Below are positions 7,214 to 11,920 of a DNA stretch of 11,920 nt, in pieces; the stretch's first letter is position 1; every line of letters begins with the position of its first letter. The translations under genes were made by a program, and so were the position numbers. The DNA lies in assembly GCA_964605205.1 (NCBI GenBank), contig CAZSBL010000110.1, forward strand, positions 1 through 11,920. The letters run 5' to 3'. Origin of the DNA: JAWVYT01 sp964605205 (GTDB lineage Bacteria; Gemmatimonadota; Gemmatimonadetes; Longimicrobiales; RSA9). The notes under the pieces are model-generated. The model was not told where the DNA came from. It ran no database searches and saw nothing but the letters and a program-made list of their open reading frames with translations.

Positions 7214-8017
7214 GTGGACGAGCGCCACCGGCTCGCCGGCGTGCTGCGGCAGCTCCGGGAGCTGGGGCTCTCCGAGCTCTTCCTGGATGAGCTAACGGCC
7301 CACCAGGCGATTCAGCTCCTGTCCGAGGCCCGGCGCTCGCGGGCAACGACGGCCCCGGCCCGCACACCCCCAGCCGGGGCCGGAACGGCCGCCGGCGCTT
7401 CCCCGGCAGAGTCGGACCCGGGGAAGCCCGCCGCGGTGGAGGCCGAGACGCTCACCGGCACCGCACGTCGTCTGGAGATCCTCTCCAATGAGGTCAGCGG
7501 GTGCGTGAAGTGCGGGCTGAGCGAGGGCCGGACGCAGGTGGTGTTCGGTCGCGGCGCCGCTGACGCCGAGCTGGTAGTGGTCGGGGAGGCGCCCGGGGGG
7601 AGAGAAGACGCAACGGGCTTGCCCTTCGTCGGACCCGCTGGCAAGCTACTGGATCTGCTGCTGCTTGCCGTGGGGATCGAGCGAGACAGCGCGTACATCT
7701 GCAACGTGCTGAAGTGCCGGCCGCCGAACAATCGGGACCCCATGGCGGATGAGGTCGAGACCTGCGCACCGTATCTGCACGCCCAGCTGGACATCATCCA
7801 GCCCCGGGTCCTGCTGGCGGTGGGCAAGTTCGCGGCGCAATGGCTCTCCGGTCGCGAGCAGAGCATCGGACGGCTGCGGGGCGACGTGCACGAGTATCGG
7901 GGGGTGCCGGTGGTGGCCACGTACCACCCCGCGTACCTGCTGCGGAGCCCCCACGCCACGCGCAAGACATGGCAGGACCTGCAACTCATGAGACAGGTGC
8001 TGGATGAGCACGCCTGA
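7214..8017 (+). CDS. udg: Uracil-DNA glycosylase, family 4 ([4Fe-4S] type)
   Basis: Removes uracil from DNA arising by cytosine deamination or dUTP incorporation, starting base-excision repair. Four candidate iron-sulfur ligands are present: C97 and C100 (CVKC), C168 (NVLKC) and C184 (ETCAPYL). The last two are 16 residues apart, as in the Thermus family-4 enzyme. The GEAPGGRED motif (124-132) continues to LPFVGPAGKLLD, and the substrate loop HPAYLLR begins at H238. Ahead of the catalytic domain is an extra region: residues 1-40 look helical and Leu-rich, and residues 41-80 are an Ala/Pro/Thr-rich, probably disordered linker. Start GTG 7214 lies seven bases after coaBC and has no strong ribosome-binding site. 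The 3' end overlaps dnaB by 14 bases, placing repair next to the replicative helicase. Older annotations call such proteins phage SPO1 DNA-polymerase-related. Confidence 0.93.
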   Translation: MDERHRLAGVLRQLRELGLSELFLDELTAHQAIQLLSEARRSRATTAPARTPPAGAGTAAGASPAESDPGKPAAVEAETLTGTARRLEILSNEVSGCVKCGLSEGRTQVVFGRGAADAELVVVGEAPGGREDATGLPFVGPAGKLLDLLLLAVGIERDSAYICNVLKCRPPNNRDPMADEVETCAPYLHAQLDIIQPRVLLAVGKFAAQWLSGREQSIGRLRGDVHEYRGVPVVATYHPAYLLRSPHATRKTWQDLQLMRQVLDEHA

Positions 8018-9395
8018 GGCCGAAGTCGTTTCCTTCCGGAGTGGAGACCGGCAGCCGCCGTACGCGGCGGAGGCCGAGGTCAGCGTCCTGGGGGCCATGC
8101 TCATCGACCAGGACGCGGTGGCCAAGGCCGTGGAGGTGGTGGAGGACTCCATGTTCTACCGGGAGGGCCACCGGCGGATCTACCGATGCATGGCCCGGCT
8201 CTTCCAGCGCGGCGAGGTGGTGGACCCCACCACGCTGGCGGAGGAGCTGAAGAAGACCGACGAGCTGGAACAGGCCGGTGGGCTGCCGTACATCGCCGAG
8301 CTCATGGACGCGGTCGCGACCGCCGCGAACGTGGAGTACCACGCCCGCATCGTCCGGGAGCGGGCGCTCATGCGGCGCCTGATCAGCGCGAGCTCCGAGA
8401 TCATCCAGGAGGTCTACCAGCCCGGGGAACAGACGGTCGAGGAGCTGCTGGACCACGCCGAGCACAAGATCTTCCAGGTGGCCCAGTCGCATGACCGGGA
8501 AGGGTTCGTCTGGCTCAAGAAGATCCTCTACCCCACCTTCGAGCGGATCGAGCAGCTCCAGGCGGCGCAGGGCGGGATCACCGGCGTCGGGACCGGGTTC
8601 ACCGACCTGGATGACAAGACGGGCGGGTTCCAGAACGGCGACCTCGTCATCGTGGCGGCCCGGCCGTCCATGGGGAAGACGGCGCTGGTGATCAACTTCC
8701 TCATGCACGCGGCGATCACCGGGCAGACGCCGGTGGCGCTGTTCAGCCTGGAGATGAGCAAGGAGCAGCTGGTACAGCGGATGCTGTGCAGCGAGGCGCT
8801 GGTGGACCTGGGCCGGCTCCTGCGGGGGCGGCTCACCGACGACGACTACGTCCGCCTGGCCCAGGCGGCCGGCCACCTTAACACGGCGCCGATCTGGATC
8901 GATGACTCGGGGACCCTGACGGCGCTGGAGATGCGCGGTAAAGCCCGGCGTCTGAAGGCGGAGCAGCCCGACCTGGGGCTGATTGTGGTGGACTACCTCC
9001 AGCTGATGTCGGGGGGGCAGGGGAACGCCGAGAACCGGCAGCAGGAGGTGAGCGAGATCAGCCGGAACCTGAAGGCGCTGTCGAAGGAGCTGAAGGTCCC
9101 GGTCATCGCCCTCTCCCAGCTCTCCCGGGCGCCGGAGCAGCGGACCGACCATCGGCCTCAGCTATCGGATCTGCGGGAGTCGGGCTCCATCGAGCAGGAT
9201 GCCGACCTGGTGATGTTCCTCTACCGCCCCGAGTACTACCTCTCCGACGTGGAGGCCCAGGAGCAGGGGCTGGCGGGGAAGGCCGAGCTGATCATCGGCA
9301 AGCAGCGGAACGGTCCCACGGGGATCGTGGAGCTCTTCTTCCGCAAGGAGAGCACCCGGTTCGAGTCGTTCACACCGGCGGAGCGGATGGCGTAG
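8004..9395 (+). CDS. dnaB: Replicative DNA helicase DnaB
   Basis: A hexameric ATP-driven 5'-3' helicase that unwinds the replication fork and recruits primase. The 463-residue protein is full length. The N-terminal DnaB domain covers about residues 15-115 (PPYAAEAEVSVLGAML onward), followed by a linker helix region and the RecA-like C-terminal domain from about 185. Walker A is ARPSMGKT with K225; Walker B is LIVVDYLQLM with D330; SQLSRAPEQR, the conserved SDLRESGSIEQDAD, and the arginine-finger region GKQRNGPTG follow. There is no intein insertion in the P-loop or elsewhere, which is worth stating because DnaB is a common intein host. The ATG at 8004 lies inside the end of udg, so translation is probably coupled. 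No promoter of its own is apparent. Confidence 0.97.
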   Translation: MSTPEAEVVSFRSGDRQPPYAAEAEVSVLGAMLIDQDAVAKAVEVVEDSMFYREGHRRIYRCMARLFQRGEVVDPTTLAEELKKTDELEQAGGLPYIAELMDAVATAANVEYHARIVRERALMRRLISASSEIIQEVYQPGEQTVEELLDHAEHKIFQVAQSHDREGFVWLKKILYPTFERIEQLQAAQGGITGVGTGFTDLDDKTGGFQNGDLVIVAARPSMGKTALVINFLMHAAITGQTPVALFSLEMSKEQLVQRMLCSEALVDLGRLLRGRLTDDDYVRLAQAAGHLNTAPIWIDDSGTLTALEMRGKARRLKAEQPDLGLIVVDYLQLMSGGQGNAENRQQEVSEISRNLKALSKELKVPVIALSQLSRAPEQRTDHRPQLSDLRESGSIEQDADLVMFLYRPEYYLSDVEAQEQGLAGKAELIIGKQRNGPTGIVELFFRKESTRFESFTPAERMA

Positions 9396-9484
9396 CGGTA
9401 GCACGACGACGCGGCGTCCGCCCACGCCCCGCTCCGGCGTTCGTCGCGGGCGTGATCCTCTCCCCGGCCATACCCCGATCCGAA

Positions 9485-10852
9485 ATGGCGAAGTCGAAAC
9501 CAGTTTTCTTCTGCACCGAGTGCGGGAACGAGACGGCCCGCTGGCAGGGGCAGTGCCCCGCGTGCGGCGAGTGGAACACGCTGGTGGAGGAGCTGAAGCC
9601 GAAGAAGAAGGCCGGCACCCGGAAGCGGGCGCCCGGCGGCGCGGGTGGGTCGGGGGGGCGGGAGACAAAGCCCACGCGGCTGAGCGAAGTCCAGCCGAAC
9701 GCCACGGACCGGTGGTCCACGGGGATCCGGGAGCTCGACTTCGTCCTGGGCGGGGGCGTGGTGCCGGGGTCGCTGATCCTGCTGGGTGGGGAGCCCGGGA
9801 TCGGCAAGAGCACTCTGCTGCTGCAGGTGGCGGCCCGGCTCGAGGCCGGCGGCCATCCGGCCCTCTACATCTCGGGCGAGGAATCGGCGGGGCAGGTGCG
9901 GATGCGGGCGGACCGCCTCGGTGATGGCGCCGGTGAGGTGATCTTCCTCGGGGAAACGGAGCTGGGCCAGATCCTGGACCGGGCCCAGGGCGGGGAGCCG
10001 AACGTGCTGGTGGTCGATTCCATCCAGACCACGTACACCGACGAGCTTGACGGCGCGCCCGGGAACGTCAGTCAGGTCCGGGAGTGCGCCGCCCGGCTCC
10101 AGCGTTTCGCGAAGGAGTCGGGCACCGCGGTCTTCCTCGTGGGGCATGTGACCAAGGGCGGGACCGTGGCCGGGCCCCGGACGCTCGAGCACATCGTCGA
10201 CACCGTCCTGTACTTCGAGGGCAGCCGATCGCTGGACCACCGGGTGCTGCGGGCCAACAAGAACCGCTTCGGCGGTGTGGACGAGATCGGCGTCTTCCGG
10301 ATGACCGGCGCCGGGCTGGAGGCGGTGGAGAGCCCGTCGGAGCTATTCCTGGGGGAGCGGACCGGGGAGGTGAGTGGCGCCGCCGTGGTCTCGACGCTGG
10401 AGGGTACCCGGCCGCTCCTGGTGGAGGTCCAGGCGCTGGTCTCCCGCTCATCGTACGGCTCGCCCCAGCGGGTGACCACGGGCTTCGATCGGCAGCGGCT
10501 GTCGCTGCTGCTGGCGGTGCTGGAGAGGCGGGCGGGGCTCTCCTTCGGCGACCAGGACGTATTCCTCAACGCCGTGGGCGGTGTGCGGCTCACGGAGCCG
10601 GCGTCGGATGCCGGTGTGGTGGCGGCGCTGGCCACCGGACTCCTGGACCGGACCATCGCCACCGACACCGTGTTCGTGGGCGAGGTGGGGCTGGGCGGAG
10701 AGCTGCGGAGCGTGGGGCAGATGGAGCGACGGCTGGCCGAGGCCGAGCGGCTGGGCTTCCGGACGGCCTACGTTCCGGCCCGGACCCGGGCGGTGGTGGA
10801 TCTGGACCTGGTGAAGGTGGCCGCCGTCTCCGAGCTCCTGGGGGCGCTGTGA
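9485..10852 (+). CDS. radA: DNA repair protein RadA
   Basis: A RecA-related ATPase with a DnaB-like motor that processes recombination intermediates and branch migration. The 455-residue protein is the usual length. It has an N-terminal C4 zinc finger (C10, C13, C24, C27 in CTEC and CPAC), then a Lys/Gly-rich linker. The RecA core has Walker A GGEPGIGKST with K108, LVVDSIQT as Walker B, and the RadA-specific KNRFG at residues 259-263. The C-terminal Lon-protease-like domain starts around residue 290 and includes VGEVGLGGELRSV. I chose ATG 9485 because MAKSKPVFFC begins just before the zinc finger; the frame is open from GTG 9452, adding 11 residues without family support. Neither start has a clear ribosome-binding site. 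An 89-base gap separates it from dnaB, with no convincing promoter or terminator. Confidence 0.96.
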   Translation: MAKSKPVFFCTECGNETARWQGQCPACGEWNTLVEELKPKKKAGTRKRAPGGAGGSGGRETKPTRLSEVQPNATDRWSTGIRELDFVLGGGVVPGSLILLGGEPGIGKSTLLLQVAARLEAGGHPALYISGEESAGQVRMRADRLGDGAGEVIFLGETELGQILDRAQGGEPNVLVVDSIQTTYTDELDGAPGNVSQVRECAARLQRFAKESGTAVFLVGHVTKGGTVAGPRTLEHIVDTVLYFEGSRSLDHRVLRANKNRFGGVDEIGVFRMTGAGLEAVESPSELFLGERTGEVSGAAVVSTLEGTRPLLVEVQALVSRSSYGSPQRVTTGFDRQRLSLLLAVLERRAGLSFGDQDVFLNAVGGVRLTEPASDAGVVAALATGLLDRTIATDTVFVGEVGLGGELRSVGQMERRLAEAERLGFRTAYVPARTRAVVDLDLVKVAAVSELLGAL

Positions 10853-10922
10853 GGACGACGACGGCTGGCGGCGGACCCGATGGACCCTGCCCTCGGGGCG
10901 AGGTCGGGCTCGGGGGGCGGCG

Positions 10923-11594
10923 GTGAGGGTCGCGGCGGTGCTCCCGGCGGGTGGGGCCGGTCTCCGGATGGGGCAGGGCGTGCGCAAGCAGTACACCGAG
11001 CTGGACGGCGAGCCGGTGCTCCTGCGCTCGCTCCGGCCGTTCCTCGAGCATCCGGAGGTGGAGTGGGTGGTGGTGGCGCTCCCCGCCGATGACGTGGGCC
11101 ACCCGCCGTTCGAGCTGCCGGACGACGTGATCGTGGTTGCCGGGGGCGCCGAGCGGGGCGACTCCGTGCGGCGCGGGCTCGCGGCGGTGCCCACCGACGC
11201 GGAGGCCGTCCTGATCCACGATGCCGCCCGGCCGCTCCTGCCGGCGGCGGTGGTGGAGCGTGTGCTGCGGGCCATCGGGCCCGGGACCGGCGCCATCGCG
11301 GCCGTACCGGTGGCGGACACCCTGAAGCGGGTCGACGATCACCGGATCACGGAGACGGTGGACCGGGACGCGCTCTGGCGAGCCCAGACACCTCAGGGCT
11401 TCCCTCGCGCCATGATCGTGGACGCCTACGAACGGGCGGCCGCCGATGGAATGGCCGCCACTGATGACGCTGCCCTGGTGGAGCGCTACGGCGGTCGGGT
11501 GGTGGTGGTCGAGGGCGATACGCGCAATCTGAAGATCACCCGTCCGGAAGACCTGCGCCTGGCCGAACACCTGCTGCGGGACGCCAGTCGGTGA
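10923..11594 (+). CDS. ispD: 2-C-methyl-D-erythritol 4-phosphate cytidylyltransferase
   Basis: Transfers CMP from CTP to MEP, the third step of the non-mevalonate isoprenoid pathway. The 223-residue product matches the family length. The nucleotide-binding start is VLPAGGAGLRMG with R15 and K22 (KQY), seven residues apart as in E. coli (R20, K27). GGAERGDSVRRGL, then HDAARP with D100, then PVADTLK follow. R148 (DRDALW, before QTPQGF) and K204 (NLKITRPEDL) keep the 56-residue spacing of E. coli R157 and K213. The GTG start at 10923 is preceded by a G-rich stretch that may act as ribosome-binding site and leaves a 70-base gap after radA. The stop overlaps the start of the next gene (GTGA). IspF, a frequent neighbour or fusion partner, is not visible within the window. 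Confidence 0.95.
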   Translation: MRVAAVLPAGGAGLRMGQGVRKQYTELDGEPVLLRSLRPFLEHPEVEWVVVALPADDVGHPPFELPDDVIVVAGGAERGDSVRRGLAAVPTDAEAVLIHDAARPLLPAAVVERVLRAIGPGTGAIAAVPVADTLKRVDDHRITETVDRDALWRAQTPQGFPRAMIVDAYERAAADGMAATDDAALVERYGGRVVVVEGDTRNLKITRPEDLRLAEHLLRDASR

Positions 11595-11920
11595 CTGCGG
11601 TGGTGACGTACGCCACGGCGTCGGACCGGGCTGCGATGGCCGGGGCGGTGGCGGAGCACCTGAGGAGCGGCGGCATCATCGCGTACCCCACCGAGACGGT
11701 GTACGGCCTCGGCTGCGCGCTGCGGACCGAAGCCCTGGAGGCGCTGGCCCGCTTCAAGGGGATCCGGCCCTTTCTCCTGTTGATCGGCGGGCCGGAGGAT
11801 GTCCCCGGGCTCTCGTGGACCGGCGACGCCCGGCGCCTGGCCGAGGCCTTCTGGCCGGGGCCGCTGACGCTGGCGCTCACCGCGGAGCGTGACGCCTATC
11901 AGCCGCGGGTGGTGGGGCCC
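11591..11920 (+). CDS. Threonylcarbamoyl-AMP synthase, TsaC/Sua5 family (3' end cut by window edge)
   Basis: Enzymes of this family make threonylcarbamoyl-AMP from Thr, bicarbonate and ATP, for the t6A modification at A37 of tRNAs reading ANN codons. The frame is open from GTG 11591 to the window end, giving 110 codons. The YrdC fold start is clear: GGIIAYPTETVYGLGCAL at residues about 27-44, and AEAFWPGPLTLAL at about 87-99. Between them the family has a KxR-type loop, usually of the form KGRPxxKPF; here it reads KGIRPFLLLI, about three residues shorter, and the usual KxR spacing is lost. Whether this is a TsaC (about 190-210 residues) or a longer Sua5 with an extra C-terminal domain cannot be judged. 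The start overlaps the ispD stop by four bases, so co-translation is likely. Confidence 0.9.
   Translation, partial: MTAVVTYATASDRAAMAGAVAEHLRSGGIIAYPTETVYGLGCALRTEALEALARFKGIRPFLLLIGGPEDVPGLSWTGDARRLAEAFWPGPLTLALTAERDAYQPRVVGP

Noticed and set aside
8661..8690. Intein or insertion at the DnaB P-loop
   Set aside because: The P-loop reads straight through, and the protein is the normal length.
9396..9484. Promoter or terminator in the dnaB-radA gap
   Set aside because: No paired -35/-10 boxes and no stem with a T-run could be found; only an imperfect GC stem with a bulge and a long loop.
10853..10922. Short gene or control element in the radA-ispD gap
   Set aside because: The gap is 70 bases of G-rich sequence. 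The only structure is a 5-bp stem with a 3-base loop (10891-10903), too small to interpret.
1..11920. Mobile element, CRISPR array, defence system or tRNA gene
   Set aside because: Nothing in either strand resembles a transposase, integrase, repeat-spacer array or tRNA; the genes are core metabolism and replication with uniform base composition.

Overview
This window is a GC-rich (roughly 70% by eye) bacterial chromosome segment. Every recognisable gene lies on the plus strand, and the genes are tightly packed with several 4-nt stop/start overlaps. An outer-membrane beta-barrel protein with a TonB-plug-like region points to a diderm. The combination of high GC, GTG starts and the order yicC-gmk-rpoZ-coaBC-udg-dnaB-radA-ispD-tsaC would fit a Gemmatimonadota-like organism. 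That taxonomic guess is an inference and was not tested by any search.

Layout. (1) Positions 1-593 hold the C-terminal part of a citrate synthase cut by the left edge. (2) Positions 685-4064 hold an M17 leucyl aminopeptidase (pepA). Its stop codon overlaps the GTG start of a signal-peptide-bearing outer-membrane protein with a plug-like region and a predicted barrel. A hairpin with a T-run, resembling an intrinsic terminator, lies just inside that second gene. (3) Positions 4129-7206 hold a housekeeping cluster: YicC-family endoribonuclease, guanylate kinase (ATGA overlap), RNA polymerase omega subunit with its own likely promoter, and bifunctional CoaBC of coenzyme A synthesis. (4) Positions 7214-10852 hold a DNA maintenance group: family-4 [4Fe-4S] uracil-DNA glycosylase, replicative helicase DnaB (14-nt overlap) and RadA. 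(5) Positions 10923-11920 hold IspD of the MEP isoprenoid pathway, then by a GTGA overlap the start of a TsaC/Sua5 (YrdC-domain) tRNA threonylcarbamoyl-AMP synthase, cut by the right edge.

How the genes work together. The gmk-rpoZ-coaBC block supplies GDP, a polymerase assembly subunit and CoA precursors. The udg-dnaB-radA block couples uracil excision, fork unwinding and recombination branch processing. PepA and the barrel protein are translationally linked and could connect peptide uptake with peptide breakdown, although no substrate can be read from the sequence.

I see no mobile element, CRISPR array, tRNA, rRNA or clear defence system. The window is mostly ordinary core genome. The points most worth a second look are: a Tyr where CoaC enzymes have the active-site flap Cys, a shortened KxR region in the TsaC/Sua5 fragment, the terminator-like hairpin inside a signal-peptide coding region, and the repeat-rich promoter region of rpoZ.
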